From Morella rubra (Eukaryota > Streptophyta > Magnoliopsida > Fagales > Myricaceae), in the NCBI GenBank assembly GCA_003952965.2, contig CM025850.1, positions 24,072,246-24,136,245 of the forward strand: a stretch of DNA of 64,000 nucleotides, in the 5' to 3' direction. The translations under genes were made by a program, and so were the position numbers. Positions within the stretch are counted from its first letter, which is position 1; every line of letters starts with the position of its first letter. Below are positions 36,291-47,752 of this stretch, piece after piece. The notes beneath the pieces are model-generated. The model worked only from the letters and a program-made list of their open reading frames with translations. It was not told where the DNA came from and did no database searches.

Positions 36291-36718
36291 TGTGTATCCT
36301 ATAATTGACGGTTTGACCTATTGAAGCAGAGACTAGACCATTAACATGCATATCGATCTTCCGAAAACGAAAGATATCTACAACGGGAAGGCGGGCCGTG
36401 ACGAAAATACGTACATTGAAAGACTTTTCCTTTTTGCTGTACTGAAAAAAGGTCAAAAATCATGATAGAGAATATTAAAGCATTATTCGTATGTACTCAA
36501 AAGTATGGAAAAATTGAGTTCAACGATCTTAATCACAATAAACACAAGAACACTTAAGCAGACTACTGTAAATACTGTACAAGTATTCATTATACCCACA
36601 AATCATAATACGTACTGCGGCCATGAAAAAGACAGACATTAATACAGCAATAGTACTTAAATGATGTATGCCCTCTTAATGATGTGTCGTGAGAGGGCAT
36701 TCTACGTGTTACAGGGTT
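36291..36718. other. Intergenic, nothing recognised
   Basis: AT-rich sequence without a credible reading frame or repeat boundary. Confidence 0.5.
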
Positions 36719-37140
36719 TGTGTTGAGATCTCATATCGACTAGGAGAACTTAAGTGGAAGACTTAATAAAGGGAGTTAGATAAGTTTAATTAGTGTCTTT
36801 TGATTTAGGGTCCACATCCTCATCAATTGGTGGGGCCATCTAGCTCTTTCTTGGGCCATGCGGTGGCTTGCATTAACCAATTTCTTCACTCTTATAGACT
36901 CGGTATGAGCAGGTTCCAAGTACAATGTAAGCCCCCATAGAGCCCACGTGGTAGACATAGATGACGAGGTCGTCAGATGAACAGGGAATAATGTTGAGGT
37001 CTCACATCGACATAGAGAATCTAAGTGGAAAATTTAATAAGCTAGGCTTGGAATATAACTCTAACTATAAGGTTCGTCTTTTCATCTAGGTCCAGGTCCT
37101 CATCAGTTTGTCATGGTGTTAAGCCATCTAGAGCGATCAA
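36719..37140. repeat. Pair of TRIM-like direct repeats
   Basis: TGTTGAGATCTCATATCGAC (36719) and TGTTGAGGTCTCACATCGAC (about 36992) start two diverged direct copies of about 130-150 bp. Both continue through AAGTGGAARAYTTAATAA and CCTCATCA to GCCATCTAG. The spacing and TGTTGAG start are reminiscent of LTRs of a small non-autonomous retrotransposon (TRIM), but no primer-binding site is clear. Confidence 0.5.
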
Positions 37141-37210
37141 TTTGGCCAATGCCGTCAGAGCCTAGGTTTCTCTAATTATCCCTCGTTACCCAAGATATAA
37201 TATTTTTTTT

Positions 37211-37596
37211 GGGTTAATTATAATTTGCACTAATGTGGTTTTGGGTCTTGAGACTTTGCACCATGTTCTTTCAATTTTGATACATTTCGCCTACATGGTT
37301 CATGATTACTTCGATTTGCACACCCTGACAATTTATCCTTGTATTTTGAACAAAAAATCAACCACTTACAGAACACGTGAATGCAAAGTGTGTCAAAAAT
37401 AAAATAACGGGGGTGCAAAGTGTCAAGACCCCCCAAACCATGTGGGTGCAAAGTGTAAGTAATCTTATTTGAATATCAGGAGCAAAATGGGCAAGTGAGC
37501 CACGTGCAAATTGTAGGAACCTAGAATCACATAGGTGAAATGTGTCAAAATTGAAAGAATCCCCCAAACCATGTGGGTGCAAAGTATAATTAACCC
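37211..37596. mobile_element. MITE with 10-bp flanking repeat (Mutator-like), 386 bp
   Basis: The left end GGGTTAATTATAATTTGCAC pairs with the reverse complement of the right end GGGTTAATTATACTTTGCAC. Flanks TATTTTTTTT (37201-37210) and TATTTTCTTT (37597-37606) match at 9 of 10 positions, as in 9-10 bp Mutator-type target duplications. Inside is an extra copy of the terminal phrase (CCAAACCATGTGGGTGCAAAG) at about 37435-37455. Confidence 0.75.
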
Positions 37597-37967
37597 TATT
37601 TTCTTTTAATATTAACATTTTGACCCCAAAAGTTGCATTTTAATAAAAGTGGCCTCATTGATCTCTAATCCCAACTTCTTCATTGCCAAAATAAAAAATA
37701 AAAATTAATGCACGTACTGATCTTAACCAAGAATATAACAAGGGACACATCACAAAGCATATTATGTAGAGGCTTTGTTTTTCTTCAAACCCCCAATCCA
37801 CTCTCGCTCGCCGCTACTAATGGAGTCTCAGTTGATTTCCTTTCCTTTAGCTAGTAAGATGTTTCAGTTCGCTAAGTTTTAAAAATCCAAATTGGACAAA
37901 CTAGCCATGAAGCTTGGACGTACTTGCAATAGGGGATAAAACATAGCATGTCATAATTTATTTTCGG

Positions 37968-38305
37968 GAAAAATACAATTTGTACCCTTGAATTATGGGG
38001 TACTGATATTTTGCATCCCCCCATCTTTCAATTTCATTACATTAAGCCCATGAACTTTTAAAATTCGTTGATTTGCACTCCAGAGTCGAATTAGTCGTTA
38101 AATGTGACGGTAATTAAATACTCACGTACCCTCCACATGATTCACTCCCACTTGTTATGCCCATTTTTCCCTTTGAAAAAAATACGCTTTGCACCCCCAA
38201 CTCTAAGGGTACTGACACTTTGGATTCCCTATTTTCCAATTTCGTAACACATGTTTGTCAATTTGCATCCAACAAGCCAATTGACCGTTAAATGCGACGG
38301 TAAAT
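37968..38305. repeat. Two tandem direct copies of a related MITE-like end
   Basis: 37968-38155 and 38177-38305 both run from an AAAAATAC..TTTGYACCC start through GGGTACTGA, a YTTTCCAATTTC-like phrase, and GTTAAATGYGACGGTAA. They resemble the termini of the 37211 and 12705 elements but stand as direct, not inverted, copies. Confidence 0.55.
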
Positions 38306-39379
38306 CCATCAAGTGCCTTGAAAAAAAATAGAAAGTTCTATTTTTGGGACGAAATTCAAATTGTCCCAAAAAAATTTTTTTTGGGGGGACGAAATTGTTT
38401 GTACCAAGAAAAAAAGAAGTTGGTTTTTTGGGATGGAAAACAATCATTGCAAAATTAAAATAAAATTGACTTATTTTTTGGGATGGAATCTTCCCGTCCC
38501 AAAAAAATAGTACTTTTAGGGACAGATTCGTCTCTGAAAATCCTACCGTTCGAACATCAAAATAACAGTTCGAACGAATTGGTATGGTTTTGCAAGAGCT
38601 CAAACGAATAAATTCATGTTGTAACGCCCATTTCCAGTACTGTTCAAACATAAACAACTTGTTCGAATGAACGTTCAAATCTCGGTACGCAAATCCACAG
38701 TGTTCGTTCTTAAAAACATCTGTTAGAACGACAAAGAATCTTTTGGGATGCCGGTCTGCGTCCTGAAAACCTGCGTTTGAATGTTATTTTTTACCTACCA
38801 TAAGAAATGCGTCCCGTCATCATCAATTTTTTTTTAAATTTTTTTATCCCGTTCGAACGTTATTAAGTAACCCGTTCCAACAAATTATGAACGTTGGGAA
38901 TATGAATCGTGCGATAACGAATGGTTTCTAAAGGTTTTTTAATGATCGTTCGAATGCGTTCGAACGTCCATTGGATAATTACATCCTCTTGACCCTCATT
39001 TCCTTACATTTTCACAAACTCACAAAATCTCTTCGCATTTTCTCTCAATCTCGCATTTTCTCATTTTCTCCGTGCAACTGATATTTTGTAGCCTTTACAC
39101 ACTACATGTATGTTTTCTAACACATTTTAATCCATGAAACTTTGTTTTTGTAGTTTTTATGCAAAGATTTTGTTTTTGTATATTTTGATTTGAATATGCT
39201 ATGAATCTTGAAAATTAAGAGCATGTTGTTGAATGTGTATGTTTCTAGTTAGTTTAGGATTATTTGGGAATGAATTTTATGTAGAAATGTAGTTTTTTAG
39301 GGAGTTTCGCATATGCATTGGAAGCCGTTTGAACATTTTTCTCTATTGTCCGGCCCAAAAAGCAAATTTTGTTGTAGTG
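38306..39379. mobile_element. Non-autonomous CACTA remnant, ~1.07 kb
   Basis: The right side ends GCCCAAAAAGCAAATTTTGT then TGTAGTG at 39379, the reverse of a CACTACA terminus. The left side carries the subterminal phrase TTCTATTTTTGGGACGAAATT, but its first bases are degenerate (AGTGCCTTGAAAAAAAATAG). The interior has GTTCGAACG motifs (38550-38970) like those of the large CACTA units. A short leader-like stretch with an AG-rich exon lies near 39000-39100. No transposase remains. Confidence 0.6.
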
Positions 39380-40685
39380 CGGCAGAAATCAAATTTTCAT
39401 TCATGCAAAACAAACAAGAAAAACATTGCCATTCTCCGTTGGATTTGACTGTCTCAAGACCGATATCCTAGTTTATTTTCCAACACTATAATGTTTCATT
39501 ATATATCTATCATTTCGCATCCTTGGAGGAAGAATTACGGGAAAACTTGCCAACAATAATAAATGCTCTTGTAAGGTAGAACTGGTTGAAAGCCCATTGG
39601 GTATATATACTGGACATATATGGTGTCACGCCCAAACTTTTGATGTATAATTTGTCAGATTACGTTATTAATCGTATATGGTGGACATATATGATACTGT
39701 AGACGTCTCTTTTTTCTTCTCTGGTCTTTCTTGTTGATTCTAAATGCTAATCTCAAAAAATAAAGCAAATATCTACACAAAAAGGTGTGCATAAAAATAG
39801 TAGACTTCATAAAAGCAAATAGCTTCTTTTGTTTTAGAAACATTATTGATGCTATTAGTTATAGCATTAATTATTATTCTATCTTATTCACAAAATAAAG
39901 AAATATTAAGATCCTTCCTGTTTATAATTATTGGTCATGCAATCCGGATATATATCCGTGTATAGCTCAGCTTTTGGGGTACGAGAGTTTGAAAAAAAAG
40001 AAAAAAGAGAAAAGAGATAATTAGAAAGATTTTTTTTATATTTATTATATTAAAAATGAGTGATTTTATAGGTATTAGGCCAAAATTTTGACACAGTCAC
40101 CGCATATCCTAAATTTTGGCACACAAACGTCACAGCCGGGATTATATATATCAACATATTATATTGGTGTCCACGTCACTACTAACTTCTAATCGATTAT
40201 AATTTTGCTTCAATAGATTTGTCAACGCCCGGATCTAATTGCTTTGCCAACAACTCCACGTGATTCTGTTCGTCGCAAGGTGCCTGGATTAGTAATTTAC
40301 ACTAGATGTACGACAAAAAGGCCAAAATATAACTAACACGTACCCATCCAACATTGCCAATCAAATTGGCAGATGTAAAGTAACCGTGCTTTTATTTCTT
40401 TTCCTTCCTTTTTTTTTTTTTTTGGTTGTCTTTTGGGGACAGCTTAACGAAATAAAGTGACAAGCACGTACATGTACATGCTTCCAATTAAAAAATACAC
40501 AATATTAAACTAGTTTCTTTATTCAAATATATATGATAAACGTTGACATCAACGTCCTTCAGAAAATAACAAGCAAGATAATACATATGTTACACAATAG
40601 TGTTACAGTACTCTACTGGAACATGGTACTTCAAACCAAACATGGACATAATTACCATCATCCGAGGTAAAGTTTTATTCTTTAT
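39380..40685. other. Intergenic sequence and probable P450 3' UTR
   Basis: No credible gene. The stretch next to 40686 is presumably the 3' UTR of the minus-strand P450. T-rich tracts occur at 40400-40425. Confidence 0.5.
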
Positions 40686-41152
40686 CTACATAACATTAAA
40701 TTTTATCAAACCCTGCCCACGAGTGAGTTGGACACCAGTCTTTGGAATAGCCAAAACAGAGAGAGGGTTCTTCATCTCGCAGGATAGCTTCAGCACCTCA
40801 GTTAGGTCAATAGGGTTAACCGTGTCTTGAATCCATTTGAAGTGGTGCACCAGCTTAGCCACCCAAAGACTCACGGTCACGAGTCCAAGGTTCTTGCCAG
40901 GACACACCCTCCGACCAGCCCCGAAGGGTGCAAGCCTTAGGTCCAATCCCCTGACATCCACGTCAATACCCCCTTCAGTCTTTAAGAACCTTTCTGGTTT
41001 GAACACCAGAGGGTCCTCCCACACTTCAGGATCGTGGGTTATGGCCCACATGTTCACCATGGCCGTAGTATTAGCAGGGACAACCATGTCATTGCTGAGG
41101 TGAACGTCTGATGTGGACAACCGGGCCCAAGATAAGAGGGGCCCAGGTGGGT
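40686..41152 (-). pseudogene. CYP78A-type cytochrome P450, C-terminal exon part, cut by CACTA
   Basis: CYP78A enzymes are ER-bound monooxygenases that affect organ and seed growth in plants. On the minus strand the fragment reads [20 protein letters not shown], then [20 protein letters not shown] and FKPERF (PERF motif). The heme-binding loop [15 protein letters not shown] with its cysteine ligand and a normal C-terminus ending GLIKFNVM follow. About 150 residues of a usual ~530 are present and the reading frame is open. At 41153 the sequence becomes a CACTA terminus, exactly within the His codon of the usual [10 protein letters not shown] motif. The N-terminal half, including the membrane anchor and I-helix, is not found to the right within the window. 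As it stands the gene cannot make an enzyme unless the transposon excises. Confidence 0.9.
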
Positions 41153-41169
41153 CACTACAAAAAATATAG

Positions 41170-41218
41170 CTTTAGGTGACAAAAATCTGGGTGTCAAACC
41201 AAATTTTGTCACCTAAAG
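41170..41218. repeat. Inverted repeat at the CACTA left end
   Basis: CTTTAGGTGACAAAA (from 41170) pairs with its reverse complement TTTTGTCACCTAAAG (to 41218), with a ~17-nt loop. The GTGAC/GTCAC theme recurs through 41450, typical of CACTA subterminal regions. Confidence 0.85.
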
Positions 41219-42253
41219 TGGCCTTTCCCTGACAAAATATTAATTTCGTCACCCAAAATCATCCAGAACGAAAAAACCGTCTGGACCGATCAAAAACACG
41301 TTCGGACGTATTTCTGGAGTGACGACATACACGCGTCGCCAATGAGTGACGATAAAAATAGTCACAAAATATAAAAACCTTCCGGACTCTCAACAAAATT
41401 GTTCGGACTCTATGCTGGGTGACAAATTGCAAATCGTCGTAACTGAGTGACAATTAGAATCGTCACAATTTTTACAAACCCGTCCGGACTTTTTATAAAA
41501 CGTCCGAACGGAATTACCTAACGAATAATAATCGTCAGCATATATAGTGACAAATTTAAAATCGTCATGAACACTCAATACCGTTTGGACTACACAAAAT
41601 GCGTTCCAACGGAAAAAAATCTGTCCGGACGTTAAAAAAGTCCGCATAGGTATGAATGCTTCTTCCACGAATCGTGTGGTTCCACGTTGCAAAACTTCAG
41701 ACACGTTAAGAATCGAAACCGTCCGGACCAATAAATACAGTCCGGATGGTTAAAGTTCTAGATCCATTTCAAATCAATCGGCATATTTAATGACGTAAAT
41801 TTGATTGGGCCACGTGTGAAAATGATGCAGAGAAATCCGAACTCATATGAAATACGTTCGGACGCTTTTAGGAGACATTAAACCTGCCAGACTTTGTGAA
41901 AATCACAAACTCCCTCTCCTCTCTCAAACTTTTCTCCTAAACGGTTTCACTCCCCGTTCGAGATCTCTCAAATAACTTCAGGTAAAACTTTTTTCATGAG
42001 TTTGCTTCTTAATTTCATGCATTTCAATTCAATTTCGTCTGTATTTAGTTTGTTGGTTGTTTGGTTGATCAAATTATGCTGCTTTGGTTTGGTTCATCGA
42101 AACACGTTCGGACGGTATTTTACAACGTCTGAACTCGATATCTAACGTCCGAATGGTCATTAGACATGTGGACAACATACATTTTAAATGACGCAGTTTG
42201 ATTTTCGTGCGAACGTTTTTTCTAATGTTCGGACGGTTTTTGCTAGGTTGACC

Positions 42254-42617
42254 ATGGAACACTCGGGGAGAAGTATCACCAATGTCGGGGGACAGACAGA
42301 GCGACCAGCTTGGGCAGACGCCTTTTTAGTGGAGTTGAAAGAGAGTATTCGGGCGATAGTGAGCCGACGCATTCGTTGTGCATGGAGCTCCAATGCCGCT
42401 TGACCGGTCTAGAGACCAAACTTGCTCTAACGGATAGGGCTCTGACGAAGAGTTGAATATTATGCGGATGGAACTGTTCTCTATGAGACAACAATTATCT
42501 GAGTTGTCCCAGTCTGTCCATACCGTTCCGATACAGCTGCAAACACTCATCAGACGGGTGGATAATATAGAGGAGCATTTGGCGCATGTTCGTGACCCTC
42601 GGACAAGATCTGGATGA
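42254..42617 (+). pseudogene. C-terminal remnant of a putative plant transposon protein, coiled-coil part
   Basis: It starts at ATG 42254 after a leader with a splice-donor-like GGTAAA near 41980. It reads QTERPAWADAFLVELKESIR, then after one shift MELQCRLTGLETKLALTDRA, and after another a heptad-like stretch EELNIMRMELFSMRQQLSEL ending at TGA 42615. The motif ERPAWADAFLVEL matches ERPPWMDMLLDEF near the end of the 49-kb and 56-kb genes, so I read it as a third relative of that family with its main domain deleted. Two frameshifts make it non-functional. Confidence 0.5.
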
Positions 42618-43017
42618 GCCAGCTCGTGATTTGGACTAGTTTCCTGTTTATGCTTTATCACTATTATTTATTTACGTTTGAAAGACCGTCTCCGGCTTGT
42701 ACTAGACATTATGATCGTGTTTTTCGTTCTGTATTAGGATTATTTTTGATATTTTATATTAGTTTATGTTCTTTCACTTGATTAAATTTATTACAATTTA
42801 AACGGATAATTAGTACGATCAAACGGGTGATTGTACGAGTGTTATGTTAACGGAACGATTAGTTAATTAGCTTGTAATTACAATTAAATCGGTGATTAGT
42901 AAATTAATTTAAGTGAAGGAAATTAAATTTAGTGAATTTAAAACAAAACAAAAGAAATTTTAAATAAATCTGCTAGGGGTTCGGACGACAAACATAACAT
43001 CCGGACTCCACTACAAA

Positions 43018-44007
43018 GGTAGGCATTCGAACATAGAAGGGTAGAGTCCGGACTCGAATGATGAAATGACGCGGTTGGAATGGTTGAGTAATACGTCCGG
43101 ACGCTATTGTAACAGTCACATGGCTTACACGTGTTTACGTTATATGATATTGAAAATAGTTGTACCCATCCGGACCGTAATACACAGTCCGAACGCTATT
43201 GTAACCGTTGCATGGTTTACACATGTTTACGTTACCCGCCGGTTGAAAATCGTTGTTGCAATCCGAACAGTATGATACTGTTCGGACGTCATCTCAGCCA
43301 ATCGTATGCTGCCACATCATGCGATATCAGTGGCAAGTCGTTCGCACGTCTAAAAACACGTCCGACGGATTTATTGCCCAACCGTTTTAAACGGTTTAAA
43401 TTTTGGCATTTAATACTAACTGCGTTGATTGGGCCACGTGTGCAAAATTCTGTCCGAACGCTTTGCTAAAAGTCAGACGCTATCGACGAGTTCTGAAAAG
43501 TCGAACAGTTCGACATTTTCAAAACTACCACGTCATTTCTCATCAAAACTCTCTGAAATCTCAATTCTTTTCTTCTAAAATATTGGCGTAATACTACTCT
43601 TTCGAGGATCTAATCACGTTTAGGTATGTTTTACTTTCTTTTAACACGATTTTAGCAGTAAAAATTTGATTTTTTTTTTATAGTTTTATGTATAGAATTT
43701 CAATTCCATTTTTTGCATAGTACATTGTGTTTTTTGATTGATTTTTACGTTGAAATTGATTATGTTAAGTGTTAGTATTGTTTTAAGTATGTTAGTTTGT
43801 GTTTTGGCTGTGTTTTTGGGTGTGTGTGGAGGTGGAGGGACGTAGTCATGGCTGAGTTAAATCGACAGTCCTCCCCTCAGCATCCGGACGCTTTTTATGA
43901 CGTCCGGATGAATAAATTAAACTTCCAAACACTTGCCAATGCCGTTCGGAGGCATACATTGTCATTTTGGATTTGTCCGGACGCTATGTGATAGTCGTCC
44001 GGATGTG
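43018..44007. other. CACTA subterminal/leader sequence with short unassigned frames
   Basis: Dense CGTCCGGACG-type motifs up to 43450. A leader-like stretch resembling that before 42254 follows at 43540-43630 (ends ...TTTAGGTATG, a possible donor). A short ATG-led frame of unknown meaning lies at 43849-43991. No recognised domain. Confidence 0.4.
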
Positions 44008-44307
44008 TTTTCATTAATTTAAAAGTTTGATTATCTTTTGTGCGTTCGGACGTATTTTAATTCATGTTCGGACATATGTAGCATCCCTACAGGGATACGT
44101 TGTCATTTTGATTTTGTCCGGACACTTTTTAATTTAGTCTGGATGTTTTAATGTTGAAATTAAATAGTTTTTTATTTGTTTAACGTTCGAACGGATATTA
44201 TTTGTCGGTCTAGACGCTCTTTAACAAGAGGTCCGGACGTCTTCAACTTAGCATTTGGACGCTATTTTCGTGTTCGGACGTATTTTCTAATCGTGCGAAC
44301 GCTTGTT

Positions 44308-45493
44308 ATGGAGATTGAAAAAAAAATGAGCAAGCATGCACGTACGAGTGGCCAGGCTGATATCGAGCAACCTTCCGGTTCTACTTTGACGTTGGAGCAG
44401 CATACAACAATTGTTATGTCCCGCTCGATTGTTGTCGAGCGGGACATAAGTTGGCGGATTTCTACGACCTGACTTTTGAGGGCCGGACGCTTCAGGAGGT
44501 GGTGGAGGAGATAGGTTGGCTTCTGTTGATTCGTAGGATCGGGTATGCATCGAGAAACCTAGTGCGGGAGTTCTATTGTGCATTTTACGGGTAATGGACA
44601 TCGAGGAGCCTAGTATGGAGCTCACAGACCGTAATGTTGAGTTGTGAGATTCTTGATTTGACAGCGTTCCCAAACCTGCCAATGAGCGAGGAGGGCCGGC
44701 CTACTAAGGCCGAGGTATTCTGGGCCATGTTGGGCGATGATACAACGATTTTGGACGGAGCCTATATGGTATACTGGCAGTTGCGTCCTTTCTGGCGATC
44801 ATGCACTTGATCCTATGCTCCGCCATCGACCCAAGGAAGCACACTATGGAGCTGTCTTATAGTCGGGTGGAGTTCTTGTACCTGGTAGTTGTTCGGGGGC
44901 TACCTGTTGATATGGCGTCCTACATCTATCAGTCCGTTCATGCGGAGGCCCTGAAGACGGATGCTATAACTTCATTGCTGCACGGGATTCTGCTGACCCA
45001 GTTCCTGTACTCCCTGTTGGTACCTGAGGGTGCTAACGAGCCGAGGGCGTTCCAGTTGGGTCTATCAACAAGACAATGCTTTCCAAATCGATTGCCCAGA
45101 CACACCGAGCACTGAATGCCGCTCGGGCTGTTAGAGTTAGACGACAGGAGCAGCCTGAGGAGGCTGGGGAGCAGCAGGATCCTGGCAGAGCTCGACCCAG
45201 GGATTTGGGGCACAGCGACTGGTTGGATGGATGACATGATGACGCAGCTGACTGAGCGGATGCAATCGGTCTTGCAGCCCACCAATGAGATGGTCAATGA
45301 TATCAGTTGTTGGCTGACAACTTTGGAGCAAAAGGTCATGGACATGGACTCTGGGTGGAAGAAGGAGATCGCTGCGGTTCAGGAGGCCATGAGGAAAGCG
45401 GCAACCAGTGCTGAGTTATTTGCATTGACTCAGCGGGTTGTGCATATCTGTGACATTTTAAAAATCACGAATGATGATGATTATGACCTTTAG
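44308..45493 (+). pseudogene. Putative plant transposon protein (PF20167-like), copy 1 gene A, frameshifted
   Basis: ATG 44308 opens MEIEKKMSKHARTSGQADIE. Following the best frame through single-base breaks (near 44450, 44595, 44790, 44990 and 45050) gives, in order: RTLQEVVEEIGW; REFY..FYG; LTAFPNLP; RPTKAEVFW..LGDDTTILDG; LRPFWRIMHLILCSAIDPRK; SRVEFLYLVV; and ALKTDAITSLLHGILLTQFL. This order looks like the 'putative plant transposon protein' domain I know from plant repeats. The C-terminus (45220-45493) is open and helical: WMDDMMTQLTERMQSVLQ to ending DDDYDL. Biochemical function is unknown for the family. Unit 2 has a less damaged copy. Confidence 0.6.
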
Positions 45494-46657
45494 CTTTATT
45501 ATGATGTTTATTTATTTTTATTTTGTTTTGAGGACATTTACTTTTCTATTATGTTTTGTGGACATCGATTTGTATTTATTTGATGTTATTTTGTTTATAT
45601 TATGTTTTGACGATATTTGATATATTTATGTTATCTTAGTTATGTTATAATTGTTATTAGAACTTAATACAATATGAATTGTTATTAGAACAAATAATAA
45701 AAGTTCATCAAAAACCGTTCGAATGACTTTGAAACCGTCCGAACGGTTTCTTATACGGTCGGGACGATTTTGTTTACGATCCTTTCATTTACACGCTGTC
45801 GTTTGGGGATTTTCAAATGGCGTCGTGCAATGTAAGATACCGTTCGGACGTATTATTCGAGTCCGGACGTTTGTGTTTTGACCAGACGCTGTCGTTTGAG
45901 GATTGCAAAAACGGAGACCAGAGATAGCGTTTGGACTATTTGCAGTGGTTCAGACGGTTGGGAAATTTTAGACGGCAACAATTCCTTCAAAAACTAATAC
46001 ACGTAAGTGTCTGAACTTCATTTTACTCGTTCGAACAATATTCAATCATTTCAAAGTTGTAGAATCGCAGACAGAGGAGGAAAAAAGGGAAATACGTTGA
46101 AAACGAGAGATTTGAGCAAGAGGAGAAGAGAGAGCTGATTTTGAGCATCCAACCGCATTGAATCGGGTGTGGAAGAACAACTCATTCAGAATTTGATATT
46201 GGATTGCATTTGAGGTTAGTGGGTTCTAAATTGAATTGTTTTAGGATGAAAAGCATTTTTAGGATATAAAAGCATGTGTTTTTCAAATTTTTGGGTCTAA
46301 AATGATAGCAATTGAGTTTATGCTTGGTTGTGATGTGTTTATATTGAAGTGTTTGTGATTTGATTTTGGAAGAATTTGTAGTGAAAATGGAGTCTGTGCG
46401 TCGAAGAACTGTCTTGTTCGACAATTCACGGATTATGTTAAAAGATTAATTGTTTTACTCAAGAACGCAAAAAATATTAATTGCAGTTTGAGTCCGATGC
46501 TTTTAGCTTTATGTTCTCGCTTTCCCCCTCCGATCAAAGAACTGGAGCAGTTCGGTTAACAACGCTTTACAAAAAGCTGCTTATGTTGTGCGGACGGTTA
46601 ATTCGGTTTTTAGCTGTTATGTTCTTGCATTCATTTAATAGCCTTAGCCCCCGTTTA
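45494..46657. other. CACTA non-coding stretch: subterminal motifs, leader exon and intron
   Basis: CGTCCGGACG/CGTTCGAACG motifs cluster at 45715-45965. 46080-46215 looks like a leader exon ending at a possible donor (GAGGTTAGTG). 46440-46600 differs completely from unit 2, see findings. No credible protein. Confidence 0.45.
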
Positions 46658-46719
46658 AGAATTACATGGAGTTCGGATAACGAACTCGGTGTATTCTTGA
46701 ATTGTCCACGTTATGGACA
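46658..46719 (+). promoter_or_regulatory. Double hairpin in the transposase leader, copy 1
   Basis: The arm AGAATTACATGGAGTTCG (46658-46675) pairs imperfectly with CGAACTCGGTGTATTCT (46681-46697) across a 5-base loop. A second small stem TGTCCA (46703-46708) pairs with TGGACA (46714-46719). It lies ~360 bases before the transposase ATG at 47081. Equivalent structures stand at 53765 and 59055. Confidence 0.65.
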
Positions 46720-47080
46720 GTTTGAGTTTACAATATGCATAATGTGCGTAATTGTATCTGCTATTGTGACTATGTGTTTAGAAATTTCGATGGAAATCTC
46801 CTTTTGTCCTTCGGATACACATTCAGCATTGAGCTTATACACTTGCCTTAAATGGTGGGTGTTTATGCTCAATATTGTAGGCGTGTATCTGGGGACTGAG
46901 GAGAAATGCTGTCAAAATTTCTAGAGCATCAGTCACAATGGTCGGGTCAATTACGTGCAGTACGTGATATTGTAAACTTGAATGGGATAGGACCTATCAC
47001 CTGAAGAAATTGGAGTTGAGTATGAATGTCATCATCATTGTTTTCATTATTGTTTGTATTTTTGTCTTTGAAGGAACAAT

Positions 47081-47643
47081 ATGGATAAGAGCTGGATTTA
47101 TGAGGCTGATAGACTGAAAAGTGTGAAGTATAGTGATGGTGTTCAGGGATTTTATGAGTGTTGCCCGTAGTTATGCAGATAGTCGGGACTGATAAGATGT
47201 CCATGTAAGAAATGTAAGAATGTGTTGTTCCAACGTGTGGACGAGATGGAGGATCATTTATTTATAATTGGGTTTGACCAGAGTTACACTCATTGAGTTT
47301 GTTAGTATTAACATATCCCAAAAGTGGTACAAAGATGACCCGTTTGGTCTAACTTCTCAGGGGAATCAAGTGTTTTTATATCGATGATATGAAGTTGGGC
47401 GGTCACTGGAAGATTGTTCAAAAGATTACCCCTAGAAACACGTATGATATTCCACCTATTGAGGAGGAAGTTAGTGAAGATGGAGAAGGACCGTCGAACC
47501 GTGAAGTAATGACATTGATGCTTATGTGCCAATAACCGATGATGTTGTTCCACAACAGCGTGAAGTAGAAGGAAGCAATGATTCCTCGGAATCGTTCAGT
47601 GAAGATTGTAGTGATTCTTGAAGAATATGACTCCGAGGACTAA
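47081..47643 (+). pseudogene. CACTA tnp2-type transposase reduced to its ends, copy 1
   Basis: It starts MDKSWIYEADRLKSVKYSDG, the transposase-associated domain, and continues with the cysteine cluster CPCKKCKN and VDEMEDHLFI. After the SYTH position (47295) about 3 kb of the gene is missing compared with the copy at 59484-63082. The sequence resumes at SQKWYKDDPFGL, LGGHWKIVQKITPRNTYDIP, the end of the DUF4216 region, and an acidic tail ending YDSED at TAA 47641. The Transposase_21 catalytic core and DUF4218 are absent. Frame breaks near 47170, 47280 and 47380 also exist. It cannot encode a transposase. Confidence 0.8.
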
Positions 47644-47752
47644 AGTAACTTTATCGTTTCAATTTACTTTGCGTTTTATATTCATTTTGGGTAACATAAT
47701 TCATTGTCTTTTTTTTCTCTAATATTGATTTATTTGGTCACAGGACGACATC

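Larger units (their letters stand above)
41250..44290. repeat. CACTA subterminal palindrome field (CGTCCGGACG type)
   Basis: Dozens of half- and full-palindromic motifs of the form CGTYCGRACG stand in both orientations (for example GTCCGGACG at about 43099 and 44231, CGTTCGGACG at about 41299). They are mostly absent from the coding pieces. By analogy with En/Spm these would be binding sites for the element's TNPA-like protein; that role is inference. Confidence 0.7.

Noticed and set aside
46481-46924. 147-codon frame
   Set aside because: Covers the non-coding transposase leader, including the hairpin; the equivalent in copy 2 is interrupted, so it is chance.
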